Assembly: GCF_042242105.1 (NCBI RefSeq)
Contig: NC_092019.1
Location: forward strand, 12,148,328-12,212,327
Source: Pempheris klunzingeri
Lineage: Eukaryota > Chordata > Actinopteri > Acropomatiformes > Pempheridae
Direction: 5' to 3'
Length of the DNA: 64,000 bases
Below the pieces are notes generated by a model. It had not been told where the DNA came from and made no database searches. It saw nothing but the letters and a program-made list of their open reading frames with translations. Positions 53,801 through 63,612 of this stretch are shown here, one piece after another. The position numbers were made by a program, and so were the translations under genes. Each line of letters opens with the position of its first letter. The first letter of the stretch is position 1.

Positions 53801-54726
53801 CAGCGCATGAATGGATCATATGGATAAATCCCGGCTGTGACATATGACCACATACTGTATATGAAGCTCTTAATAAAAACACAACAGGTCCCCGTTTAAC
53901 TACAGAACTAAATAACAGCGGGTTTGCGTTAAATCCTCATTCCTACATGAAAAACAATGCGGACAATGAAACCTACCAAGTCGCAGTTTCCACCTTTCTT
54001 TCCCCCTCCTACCCATTAGTGACATTTATCCTCCTCGATTGTGCAAATAAATGTGATTTTAAGCGGATATGGTTGAAAATAAAGACATATTTCTGACTGA
54101 TTCGTGCACGGCTGTATTGTTAGCCCATGTGCAAATCACTGTTAGCTCCCTAAATAACTTTTGCACTGAATCTGTGGGTCGGATCATCAATACAAGACAA
54201 ATATTTCGTCGATATCATCTTACTCACAGTTTGTGCGTCTGACTCCTCAACACGGCCCTTTACAGACGGCACAGCACCGCCTTTAAGCAACAGCCTGACC
54301 GCAAACCCGGCTGCATACTGGGCCCTGTTGAGGAAGCAGTCCTCCGTGAAGAAACAAAAACACTGGCGGGTTGATGCTCTTGGCCCGAAAACACAAACGG
54401 TCTCCACAGTTGTCTGGTGCTCCCTGCTTCCGGCAAGCCAAATAATTGTATCTTTCCCTCACACCTGAAAAAGCACCTTTTGTGAGTCATAATTACTAAA
54501 AAACAAACAAAAAAAAAAAAAACTAACAGACCAAAGGCTGAGCTTCAGTTTGGTTGAGTTTATTCTTCAGCTGAAGAATGTATAAATATCATTCACCATC
54601 CACACCATGAAGAGACCATAGAAAACAAACCCTTCTTTTGCGTCAGTGGGCCCCTTAATATCAACACCAGACTGAAGCATAGAGTTGAAACATCGACAGC
54701 ACATATATTAATGATCAGAAGTACTA

Positions 54727-54795
<69 letters not shown>

Positions 54796-57296
54796 CATTA
54801 CCACCATGACTACCAATAAAGAAAAGCACTTCAGGTCCACTCTACAGCACCACTGTTTACCTCTGTAATACTTGTCCGTGCACACATGTATAGTCTGGTC
54901 CAGCTTTGTGATGGCGGACTGGGGCTCAGCCTTTTCTCAGCCCTGGACGTCTGTGATGGAGAAAGATCCCAGAGGCTTTCATTCGCTTCTTCGCTAGAAT
55001 CGGCTTGTTTCTCCTCTTCCTTCCATTTTCTAAGAAAACGGCAAATCCCGCTCGATTTTTGAGAGTAGGCTGGTGCACTTCTGACAGGTCCGTAGCCTAT
55101 AGATTTTTTAGGGCTTCTAGTCAAAGTCAACCCAAGACAACGAGCCGATCAAACACAGTTTTGGCCTCTGCTGCTTTCTCGAATATTTTAGCAGAGTGAC
55201 AAAAAACGCCTCGTATTTTCACATTTTTGCCGCAAAAACGGCGACACTCGTTCACAGACATATCGATGCTAACCACCACAGCTCACCCCTACCATAGACA
55301 CATGCACTATGTGCGTATAACGACCCATAACAGGTCTACACGCTGTGGTTTGTTTACGTTTTTTCCGTCGCACAGTGCTACGTCATGCGTTTCTGTGCTC
55401 CGATTGGCTGAATGTCGCAACCACATGGGGTCAAACACGGAAGTGGCCTGGCGATGTCAGGCGACTTCTGCCCATGTTGTGGACCAAATTGCTGTCTCAC
55501 AATGTAGGTTGGTAGAGACCCACGTCGAGCAGGTGGGGTCCGCTCAGAGCAAACATTAGGAGAAGGCGACAGGGTAATCTGAGCAGCATTAACCACAGTG
55601 GCTTGTAAATCAAGGGCTACACTTCCTGTGTGTTAGAAACTCACACTCACCTGTGTCACCACTTTGGCGCGTGTAGGGACAGCATCAGGATTGAGGAGAA
55701 GCTGCTTTTTGAATCCCATTTCCACCTCTGCATAGTTGGAGAAGCAGTCGCGTGTAAAGTGGAGATTACAGACGTAAACAGAAGCGGAGGGTATGTCGAC
55801 CCGCCCCAAAGCGTGCAGCCAGCGGTGCGCCATCTCTCTGTTGGATGGCAAAGAGTGCAAACCCTCCGTGCTTTTGCACTCTGGATAAGCGCATTTTCTA
55901 CCCATGCTTGACAGCTGACTTTAGGACCGCCTTCAGGGAATAGCTAGCAAAGCTAAAAACAAACCAACTTCTTTCTTGCGACTAATTGGCGGCTGGCAAA
56001 CTTCTTATTTTTGCTTTACTGCCACCTACTGTACTGGGGTGTGGAGTGGTGGATGGGCAATAAAAAACAAAAACCTTATCATATCATGTGTTCCTCATCA
56101 GCAGGTTGAATTTGCTAGTCAGTTTGCTCAGTAGCGGCTTAGATTTCATCTGTAACACTTAAAGGACATCTCCATGTAGGCTTAAAGTTTGGAAAGGAAG
56201 TTAATACCATTGCAATAGTAGTTAGTGTCCACTTACTAGCTTTTTTAACATCTCTGTTGTCCTTTACAAATGTATAAGCAAGAACTAAAGTAAAAAAAAA
56301 AAAACAAGAAAAAAGCTAAATTTAAATACATTTGAGCAGTGAAATTGGAAAAATGATTGCTAACCTCACTAGATTGTATATAGACTACTTTATTTCCAGA
56401 AGAAGGCAGAGAACCACCATTGCCGTGAACACTTTGGATCAGCTGATTGATAGCTTGATAAAGAGACTGTACTGTACATATACCATCTTAAATAAGTAAA
56501 TTTTATGTTTTTCTTACAAACTGAAGCTCCCAGTACATAAGTACATGCCAGAGGTTAAGTAATAAAAAAGGCAATATTTAAATAATGACAGTTTCTTAAT
56601 ACACCACTAGCCCTCTTAAAGTCAACACCAGATTGAACCATAGAGCTGAAACATCAACAACCCTAACCCTAACCCTACATGAATGATCAGAAACAGTATA
56701 TATCTGCTTGCATAACGTATGCCCATTCCTATGCACATGTCTACAAATTGATCTGAGTGTGTGTGGTCTCACTACTAATGCAGCTTGAAATAAAAAAGTT
56801 ACCAAATGAGAAGTGACATTTATTTTAGACTAGTAACAGGTTTTCTTCCTTCACTCCTCAATTTCTCAGTCTCTAGTGGTTTTGGTTGTTTCCCACATGC
56901 TAGTGCAGCACACAGCTACAGCTTTGATGAGGTACTGTTGAGAGAAATTTTACCAGCGCTTGTATCAGGGAGAACCATGGTCTCCTTCCACAGAAACATA
57001 CTAGAGGGTTGAGGGTTGAGCAATAACGATGCTGCTTTTATGATATAAAGTTTAATGTCCAGTTGACTCCTTAACATGTAACGTTTAGTGGAACTGTTTT
57101 CATTTTAACTGCCATTTTCTCCATCTCTCATCCAGCTGCTAGCCTCCACGTGGAAGACAGTCGGTACTTTTGGTTCCACCACACTGAAGGGGATACCATG
57201 ACCGTTCAGAACCCTCATGAAATGAACCTCTGCTCAGCACTGTGGGCCGTGGTCGCCTATGTGGTGGCGGACCTAGAGAGCATGCTGCCCAGATAA
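38859..57296 (+). CDS. cpq: Carboxypeptidase Q (M28 metallopeptidase)
   Basis: Ten coding exons: 38859-38979, 39138-39347, 39489-39605, 39696-39903, 39995-40202, 43393-43504, 44182-44273, 44748-44843, 45701-45806, 57136-57296; phases agree and give 476 aa (human 472). CPQ is a secreted or lysosomal dipeptidase that hydrolyses circulating dipeptides and can release thyroxine. A signal peptide ([13 protein letters not shown]) is followed by a propeptide. Zinc ligands and catalytic residues sit at a constant +5 offset from human: H295 and D307 in [18 protein letters not shown]341 and E342 in TAEEPGG, D369 in MESDLGTF, H439 in FHHTEGDTM. The enzyme should be active. The last intron (45807-57135) is 11.3 kb and hosts the antisense THAP locus. 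AATAAA lies at 57567-57572. The acceptor directly before the ATG shows an upstream noncoding exon exists. Confidence 0.96.
40674..40935 (+). repeat. Diverged tandem duplication in cpq intron 5
   Basis: Two related copies about 175 bases apart. Copy 1 contains CAATGGGGATAGACAGTGCT then GCGTAACAGGGACATTGACC; copy 2 contains CAATGGGTGTTGTAACAGTG then CTGCATAACAGGGGCACTGG. Both follow a TTCTCAGAC/TTCCCAGAC block. Noncoding. Confidence 0.6.
41834..41881. repeat. TG microsatellite
   Basis: About 48 bases of alternating TG followed by a variant tail (GCATATGCGTGCGCGTGTG) in cpq intron 5. Confidence 0.95.
45807..47772. other. Left part of cpq last intron, with THAP-locus 3' UTR
   Basis: No coding exon. 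On the minus strand AATAAA at 46947-46942 is suitably placed to end the THAP-locus transcript, giving a 3' UTR of about 850 bases. The remainder is AT-rich. Confidence 0.5.
46942..46947 (-). terminator. Polyadenylation signal for the THAP locus
   Basis: Canonical AATAAA on the minus strand about 830 bases below the THAP-locus stop codon; the first such hexamer found in a suitable position. Confidence 0.45.
47773..48196 (-). CDS. Shared C-terminal exons of the THAP locus
   Basis: Exons 48196-48064 (133 nt, enters in phase 0) and 47972-47773 (200 nt), joined GT-AG in phase 1, encode about 110 residues. [19 protein letters not shown] and [13 protein letters not shown] resemble the linker that follows the THAP domain in fish Kolobok-type transposases and related THAP proteins, from memory. 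If so, the TGA after EPEDST cuts the protein before the transposase catalytic region, leaving a short DNA-binding protein. That derivation is inference. Confidence 0.65.
47773..55905 (-). CDS. THAP-domain locus: variable THAP exons with one shared 3' module
   Basis: Four exons, each with its own ATG and a THAP (C2CH) domain, lie at 55905-55651, 54490-54238 (broken), 53690-53415 and 51155-50862. Each ends in a GTGAGT or GTAAGT donor; in the three intact exons the donor falls in phase 0. The next exon downstream, 48196-48064, starts in phase 0 and joins in phase 1 to 47972-47773, which ends at TGA. Any intact THAP exon can therefore splice to the same two exons, giving proteins of about 195-208 aa. 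THAP domains bind DNA through a zinc-coordinating C2CH finger. The shared module has a Ser/Thr-Gln-rich part ([15 protein letters not shown]), a basic [11 protein letters not shown] stretch that looks like a nuclear signal, and an acidic end EEEEG...EPEDST. Whether the exons are alternative starts or relics cannot be decided without transcripts. The locus is antisense in the last cpq intron. Confidence 0.65.
49450..50370 (+). mobile_element. Internally deleted Tc1-like element
   Basis: Inverted ends share AAAATTAAGGGAACACTTAA (left, about 49460-49480) with the mirrored TTAAGTGTTCCCTTAATTTT (right), which ends CTGAGCAGTG next to TA. The interior keeps Tc1 transposase remnants: [26 protein letters not shown], then [20 protein letters not shown] and [10 protein letters not shown]. 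They lie in shifted frames without the C-terminal catalytic part. Inserted in the Kolobok-like element. Confidence 0.8.
50862..51155 (-). CDS. THAP exon A (transposon-borne)
   Basis: Encodes MSKVRGKH then a THAP domain: CAVVSC supplies the first two cysteines, [14 protein letters not shown] supplies the C-x2-H pair, and CIPTV is the terminal P-containing motif. 98 codons from this ATG; an upstream in-frame ATG at 51179 adds 8. Ends GAAGCT before GTAAGT in phase 0, so it can join the shared module at 48196. Lies within the Kolobok-like element. Confidence 0.75.
51365..53090. repeat. Repeat-rich tract with degenerate ~50-60 bp tandem units
   Basis: From about 52140 to 52710 a motif like GATATCTGCAATGGCATT recurs in diverged form, for example GATATCCACTGTGACAATTC, GATATCCACAACATAATTTT, GATATCTGCAATAGAATTCT, GATATCTGGAATGGTTCC, at spacings of roughly 50-60 bases or multiples. 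No gene is seen between the Kolobok-like element and the next THAP exon. Confidence 0.6.
53090..53220 (-). pseudogene. Relic copy of the THAP exon A 3' end
   Basis: Shares with 50800-50900 the blocks GACCTGGAAGCTG (A: GACTTTGAAGCTG), ATGCAGTTTTACTGTTTATT (A: ATGCTGTTTTACTCTTTATT) and TTTTGCACGTTAGCC (A: TTTTGTAGGTTAATC). The donor GT is changed and no THAP core remains, so it is a decayed duplicate. Confidence 0.6.
53415..53690 (-). CDS. THAP exon B
   Basis: 92 codons from the ATG, phase-0 donor GTGAGT. Begins [11 protein letters not shown] (first Cys pair), has the conserved Trp in [10 protein letters not shown], the C-x2-H pair in [12 protein letters not shown], and the closing AVPTL. All four zinc ligands are present, so a functional DNA-binding domain is expected. 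Diverged from exons A, C and D. Confidence 0.75.
54238..54490 (-). pseudogene. THAP exon C, frameshifted
   Basis: Starts [10 protein letters not shown] and keeps [14 protein letters not shown] in one frame; [20 protein letters not shown] and GGAVPSV follow in another. Length 253 is not a multiple of three from ATG to the phase-0 donor (GTGAGT). The frame changes exactly where the C-x2-H ligands (normally VCSxHF) should be, and these are missing. Probably a small deletion in an otherwise recognisable THAP exon. Confidence 0.7.
54727..54795. repeat. ATCT tetranucleotide microsatellite
   Basis: About 17 uninterrupted ATCT units between THAP exon C and the zinc-finger relic. Confidence 0.95.
54840..55270 (-). 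pseudogene. Relic of a C4 (ZAD-like) zinc-finger N-terminal exon
   Basis: From an ATG near 55263 the minus strand reads [20 protein letters not shown] then [14 protein letters not shown] and a stop. [10 protein letters not shown] continues in a second frame, [19 protein letters not shown] in a third, and [19 protein letters not shown] back in the second, ending in a plausible donor (ATTACAGAG before GTAAAC, about 54861). The C-x2-C ... C-x2-C layout followed by a basic/acidic linker resembles N-terminal domains I recall on fish zinc-finger proteins. Multiple frame breaks mark it as decayed. Confidence 0.5.
55651..55905 (-). CDS. THAP exon D
   Basis: 85 codons, phase-0 donor [16 protein letters not shown] gives the first Cys pair, MAHRWLHAL the conserved Trp, [13 protein letters not shown] the C-x2-H pair, DAVPTRAK the closing motif. 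Complete THAP domain and the 5'-most exon of the locus, so the likeliest genuine first exon. Predicted product with the shared module: 195 aa. Confidence 0.78.
55906..57135. other. Right part of cpq last intron
   Basis: Immediately upstream of THAP exon D is a CpG-containing stretch that could be its promoter. The rest has no gene; it contains a repeat copy related to 54645-54720 at about 56605-56700, with an interstitial telomeric insert. Confidence 0.45.
56659..56676. repeat. Interstitial telomeric motif
   Basis: AACCCTAACCCTAACCCT, three telomere-type units, embedded in a dispersed repeat inside the cpq last intron. Confidence 0.8.
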
Positions 57297-58979
57297 CCAG
57301 CTAGCACACAGGAACCAGTTAACGTGAGGACAGGATGATCACTGTGAAATATTCACCTGTAAGGGAGAGAGCGAATGTTTCTTTTAATGCTGACAAACCA
57401 AACAAGCAACAACAATGTGCTCATTAATAAGGAAATGTGTTAAAAATTTTTGGAGATGTTCCTAATTTTAAAAGTATTGATGTATTATTCTGCTTAAGTG
57501 TGGGCATTTACAGGATGTTCTGTAAAAATTCACTCAAAAAAATCACTGCTGTATTGTAATATAATCAATAAAAAAAGTATTAATCATTGCTTTACACTGT
57601 CACTCCCATCTGCTCTTCTGCTGTAATACTTGTTGTTACTTGCTGATCATGTAGTTTCTGTGACAGAAAAAAGGGGGAGATGAGAGAAGATGATGACAAA
57701 TGAGACATCTGAGACATCTAGTCCACAGAAAGGAGAAAGAGAGGAATCAAGAAGCAGGAGGTGACGTGATAAGAGAAGGGAAGAGTCCAAAAAAGAGATT
57801 ATACAGAGGAGGAGAGGAAGTAAAGAGAATCCATCATTTTGTGGGCGCCATGCACGCCAAAACAAAACAGACATAAAACACACACACACACACACACACA
57901 CACTTACAGCTGGGATTTCTGCACCCCATGGACTGATAAGTCAGCTTTCCTGAGAGGTGATGTCAGGCTTAGTCAGCCAGCCAGTGCGGATAAAGTCATA
58001 TGGGAAACACAAATGATGTGTGTGTAGGAGTGTGTCTGTGTTGAAACTTTTAGCTTGTGTCTACTGATGCTCTTCCTTATGTCCCAGAAACACTGATTCA
58101 CACACAGACAGTTGTGATAGTGGAGAAACACAGTCTGTGGATGTTTAACACTCACTGAGTCACACTTGAGCACCTCTGATGTGATCTACAAAAAACACAT
58201 GCATGCTTTAACATTAGACAGACATCTGTCTGACGGACTGTTTGAAATTAGGCTTAAACTCTATTAAAGTGAGGCCAGGTTTCTCTCTCTTGATCTCATG
58301 TATGAGATTTTAGATTTACCAAATGTTGCATCAGAAACTTTTAACAAAAGTTGTGAACACTGGGATCCAGTCTGCAGAAATCTAATGGTTTTCAACATGA
58401 GGGCATTAAGCAGGTAATGAATCGAAACAACCTCTTTTGTCATTTATTTGTGCGATACTGCGAATGATCTCTTGTACTTACATTACAAATAAGCTGGATG
58501 TCAGAAGAACTGAATTTATAAGCATAGGCCACCACCTTGTGGAGAACCTGCACAGCGTCGCATGAGTTCCTGTTGTCCATGTTTCCATTCTAGTGTTGAA
58601 AATGAAAAAGGTGCTAATTTGTTCAACTCAGCTTTATTAAGGACAATAGGAAACTGAGAAAACCACCTATTTGATAATATTATGAAAACTTTATTACCAA
58701 CACGAAGCATTTTTTACAGACAAAGCTGAAATAACAAAGTTGAATGGTTGCATTGAATTTTTTGAGTGACAAAAAACTTTTAAAACATTTGAATTTTACA
58801 TGGTTATTTAATCATACACTTTACTGATAAATGATCTTAAATACCTAGAATGCTAATAAGGCATTTTCAAGGACACATTATGAGTAAAATGATTATGAGA
58901 ACTGCAAAAGTCACGCTGGGAATTAAACATAACCACATTCATTTTTAAATGTACTTTCATTACATGACAGTGGTCATGA
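57297..58979. other. cpq 3' UTR and dscc1 3' UTR (convergent genes)
   Basis: cpq AATAAA at 57567-57572 (plus) and dscc1 AATAAA at 58695-58690 (minus). Between them a CA microsatellite (57878-57902) and unremarkable sequence. Confidence 0.6.
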
Positions 58980-61748
58980 TCATGTAGCCACAGGTCTTCT
59001 AGAGTTGAAGACCTTGATCCCATTTTGCATCGAAGATCGAGCATATTTGGTCAGGAGGGCTCCGGTGGTCTGTTTCTCTCCACACAGGTCCCTGAACGAG
59101 GAGAGTAAAGAGGAAGAATTACACATGATAATCTATTAGCTAACATAAATGACATATGTGATATCTATCTGCACTAATGTTAACATGACAAATACATGTA
59201 CCTTTATTTCAGGATAGTTATAATAATTTCCTAAATGGTTGACACCTACTGTATGTACGGCGTGATGTCCTCTTCTGTCCATTTCTCTCGGAGTGTGAAG
59301 AGGTGGTTGAAGCGCTCCAGCGTGTCCTCTGGGAGGTCCTCCACCCGCAGCAGACAGATGGTTTCTGGATGGGAGGTGCGGTCCACCAGGGCGACGCTCT
59401 GGAAGATTTACAATGCAGTCAATACTGCGGTATCCAGTCTCTCAGGAGAAGTCAGTAGTAACATATCTTTAAAGATGAAGTCTGAGAGGCAGATTATCAC
59501 AATGATCTTGGGGCTGCCTGTTTTTTCTTGCCACACTTAAGTGAACGTATTTGACCTTTATAAGGAATGATTTATTTTATAACCAGAGACAGTATGAGGC
59601 TGCATTTTTTTTGAAAGGATGAAAAAACAGATGTGAGAAAAAACTCAGTATATCAGGCGACCTAACCTTTAGCTGGTCCAGTCTTGTGCTCATGCCCTCT
59701 GGGACGCTCTGCTGCCAGACTTCCTGAAACTCACTCAGGTTGAACTTGACAGCGTTCTGCAGCAGCAGCAACGCCAGGCCCCGACATACTTTGTCCTCAT
59801 GTAGTGCATAAAAAACTTCGCCTGTATCAAGGAAGGAGAATACAGAGGTGTTAGTACTGTGTATTTTCAGATTGAACAGAAATTCAAGGTCTGTCATTTG
59901 AGTCTTGATAGATTGTTTATGTTTACCATTCTCAGTATAGCGTTTCCCATAGCAGTTCAGACAGTGCTCGATCATCTCTCTGTGAAAGAGAGAAGTTATT
60001 GAAACATGGCTGAGTATTAGATTTATCTGGCCTTACAATAGATGTTCATAAAGTCAGTGAAACCTTGTTAATTATGTTATCTAAGTCTCAACACCACTAA
60101 AAGTGAACTCTAGTTTAAGCCATGTCCATATTTTGCTTACTTGGGTTCCAGTGGAGCTAACTCCTCCAGACTGGTTTGAAGGGGAACCTTGTTAAAGGAC
60201 CACGACTCAGAATCTACCAGCTGAGTCACATGACCGAGCAGCTTCATCTCGTAGTCAAAGTCCAGCACACACCAGAAGCCTGGAAGACAGAAGATGCTCT
60301 CTCTAAACATGCGGTAGTCATTTTTTACCTTTTTGTTGCTTCTCAGCAAAAGCAACTTTGACAATTACTATACATGAAGTTCTTATTTTAATAATATCAC
60401 AGTTTACCATCTATCTGACAGGCATGGATGATCTCTAAGTGGTTCTTTATTTCTTCTTCACTGGCCTGGATCCTCTCCAACAGATCCTGCATTGTGTACT
60501 GGTAACAGAAGAACACAGGAAACTGCTTGTCAACAGCTCCAATAACATCTAAATGAGGGTGACACCTAACGTGGAAACACCCAAAATGTAACAGTCCCGT
60601 TGGTCAGCTATACTCATATTTATGGTTTATACAGACACGGTCCTACCGGATTTTATGATAAATCACTTCACTGTGGAACACATATCTACCCTGTTTTCTG
60701 TATTCTCCTCCTGGCCTCCTAAAGCAGGCCCTTCATAAGGATTCTCCATTAAAATCTTCTTCAGTTTCTTCAGTTTAGGACGCTGTTTCCTCACTTCCCA
60801 GTAGCTGTTACAAAATCCCCAGATCTACAATGGAAGGAGGATATTGTTAGTGTCTGTGGATCACGAATGCAGTTAACTGTTAAATGTGTGTATGTACCCA
60901 GTGGGCTGAGCCTGTGTGTGTGTGTGTGTGTCATTTCTGTACCTGAGTGTGCACCACGTGAGAGCTCTCCTGGCTGTTAGTTAGCTCGTCTGGTGTTCTG
61001 CATCCAGGTACAAACAGCAGCAGGTTGGATGTGTCGGCGATTTTTAAATCATAGGTCTTGTCATCACTACAGAGAACCACACGCTCATCCTTATCCCCTC
61101 GAATCACAAGACTGTAAAAACAGAAAAATTATTATAATTAATCGGTGACATTGTCGTATGTTTATATCCATTGCGATCACGCATCTTGTGCCACTACACT
61201 GCAGGTCAGTTTTAATTATTTTCACCCAAACTAATCCATGTTAAAGAAGAGAGGGGAGACGTTTGTTTACACATTATGTGCTCTTGAATGAGAGTCTATA
61301 AGTTTTTAAATGGATTAGTCAACCTACACAAAATTTTGACAGTTTATTCATTTAAGTTAGGTAAATTAAATAACCTGTGGGTTTTAGACTGATGTCAGAT
61401 AAAACAAGCATTTTGAATGAATTGATATTTGGGCAACTTCTGTAGAATATTTTTTACATTTAGATATTAAACTTTCAATGTAAAGTAAACCATTAATATG
61501 TGGATTAATGATGCTGTTACCATCTTGTAGGTGCGTTTCACCAGATCAGACTCAATAAGGACACTATTAACTCCTCACCTTTGCCCAGCTTCTATGTGTT
61601 TGCACAGTGTGTCATCCAGCTCCATCAGGCAGTAGTCTGCAGAAGAAACATTTTCCCCAAAAGACAGACAGTGAATTGTTTTCTGTAGATCCTCCTCTTT
61701 CAGCTTGGCGACCTCCAGAGTGGCCTGAACCTCCTCTAAAGTTCTCAT
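58980..61748 (-). CDS. dscc1: Sister chromatid cohesion protein DCC1
   Basis: Nine exons: 61748-61579, 61111-60943, 60824-60690, 60498-60408, 60279-60141, 59979-59927, 59821-59667, 59398-59250, 59091-58980; phases agree, 390 aa (human 393). DCC1 joins CTF8 and CTF18 in the alternative RFC clamp loader that loads PCNA for replication and cohesion. Recognised blocks: LVIRGDKDERVVLCSDDKTY, YWEVRKQRPKLKKLKKILME, FDYEMKLLGHVTQLVDSESW, AVKFNLSEFQEVWQQSVPEG, REKWTEEDITPYIQDLCGEK, SSMQNGIKV. No damaged splice sites or residues were seen. Head-to-head with mrpl13, start codons about 500 bases apart. Confidence 0.96.
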
Positions 61749-62250
61749 TTTCGGTCAAACAGCGGATTAGATCGATAGTATTTCGATAAATAAACCCCTT
61801 TTAGGCTCACGAAACAGGCTGACACAAACTATGCTCTATCTAACGCATAAATCCAAATAAAAACTAAGGCTTCTCTGGGTAATTATGCGGTGCCTGTCAA
61901 ATTTCCCCGCTCTCTTTCTGTCCTCGGAAGGAAGTGCGGTGACTACGTCAGGTGCGACGTCAAAATAGGGCCGAGTAGAAACTATTATTCGATAGATAAA
62001 TGAAATAAATGCTAAAATAATTATTCTTGAGCCTTTACTCAAACGTGCCTTTACACATTCTCGTTAAGATCTACTAATATTCAAGATTGGTGTAGTCCTG
62101 AAGTAGAATATCTAGCGTTAAATACAGATAAACCTGTAACGTGGGTACTGCTAAGCGTTTGCTCTTGTTTCCACCGAGTAAACTTACCAAACGGACTGCC
62201 ACTCACGTTGAGGGTCAACATTTTGAGGATGTTCTGCTAGTGTCATCGAA
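61749..62250. promoter_or_regulatory. dscc1-mrpl13 bidirectional promoter
   Basis: About 500 bases between divergent start codons. Contains CRE-like TACGTCA at 61944-61950 and GACGTCA at 61956-61962 beside a GGAAG ETS-like core (61926-61930). No TATA box is evident on either strand. A typical housekeeping bidirectional arrangement. Confidence 0.6.
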
Positions 62251-63612
62251 ATGTCAAGTTTCTCCAGATCTGCCCAGGTAACTGCACTTAACACCAAACA
62301 TTACATTATCCTATTTGTATCTCTTAATTTGGCGGTTATATGCGTTAATGTAACGTAAAGACTTGTCTGTCTCAAATAGCCTGTTAGCTAACTAGCCGTT
62401 GCTAACGAGCTAGCCACGGTGTGTGTGGCTCTATGATGGATGTTACTGTAAAGGTGAATTAGTACTGAAGCTATAGGACTGCCCTCAGTAGTCGCAGAAA
62501 CACCAAAGAGACACAGTTGTCGCCTAACGCTATAACATATAATATATCTTGTCAGACCCTATAAAAAGGTAACTTTACGTCTTGGTTTAAATGCATGTTT
62601 ATGGTGTCAGGGTGATGGAGTCTTCATTATTTTAAGAGGAAGAGGACAGCAACATTAACAAACTAGAAATGAGTTCTGTTTTACATTAATGGAAATGTTC
62701 TGTTGCTTCAAACTAGAAACAAATTGCCGTCTTGTCAAATGCCACACATCTGTGTCACACTTAGAGAAAGCACAACATCAACGATGGCTGCGTTCCATTC
62801 ATGTGTCCCCTAAAACCATGACAGTGTGACAGTGAGCCCGCATGTATCAGGACCCTGAGGCTGTAGCCACTAAATGGAATTCAGCCATCATTACCTTTAT
62901 GGTTTACATTTGTGCTGCTGTCAAATGTCTCTGAAAAGTCCTTTTGTCACAGAAAGTGCTCTATTGGTTCTTTTTGTGTCTCATACATTAAACAAGTGAT
63001 GGTCCCATTCCAGTCATTTTTTCCACCCATTCATTCTCTCTGTCTTCTTTCAGCAATGGGCGACCTTCGCTCGGTCCTGGTTCCTGATCGATGCCAGGAT
63101 GCAGCCGCCCGGGAAGATCGCGACTATGTGTTCAGTTAGATTACAGGGGAAACACAAGCCTATTTACCATGCAAAGAGTGAGTAGGAGTTTAATCTGTCA
63201 CACACATGCTGTATAGTCAGGAGTAACTTTCTGACTTTAACATAACACCTTTATGCTTCATATAAATGACTGTTTGTTTTTTTTAATTAAACCACAACCC
63301 ACCCTTAGTTTAAGGTTGTAGTGACATGGAATGACCACACGATGGCAGTACGGGACAAACTTTATGAACAATTTTGACTTCCTCGTACTTAAAGTGAAGC
63401 TCTCAAAATACTCTTTATGTTTTGGAAGATTCTTTTTTTTTTTGGTCTAACAAACTAGCTGCTGCTTTTGGTGTTATCACTGGCATCCCAAATCCAAACA
63501 CTTTGACCATCTTCGCAGGTGACTGTGGTGACCATGTAGTGATAATAAACAGCAGGCACATAGCGTTCTCTGGAAACAAATGGGAGCAGAAAGTCTACTC
63601 ATCACACACAGG
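62251..63612 (+). CDS. mrpl13: Mitochondrial ribosomal protein L13 (uL13m), 5' part
   Basis: Exons 62251-62277, 63054-63177 and 63519-63612 (phases 0, 1, 2); the remainder lies beyond the window. Begins [25 protein letters not shown], then [31 protein letters not shown] and [11 protein letters not shown], closely matching vertebrate MRPL13, a large-subunit protein of the mitochondrial ribosome. All donors and acceptors are canonical. Confidence 0.95.

Noticed and set aside
54831-55130. 99-codon minus-strand frame as an intact gene
   Set aside because: Neighbouring frames carry the rest of the same domain, so this is one segment of a frameshifted relic.
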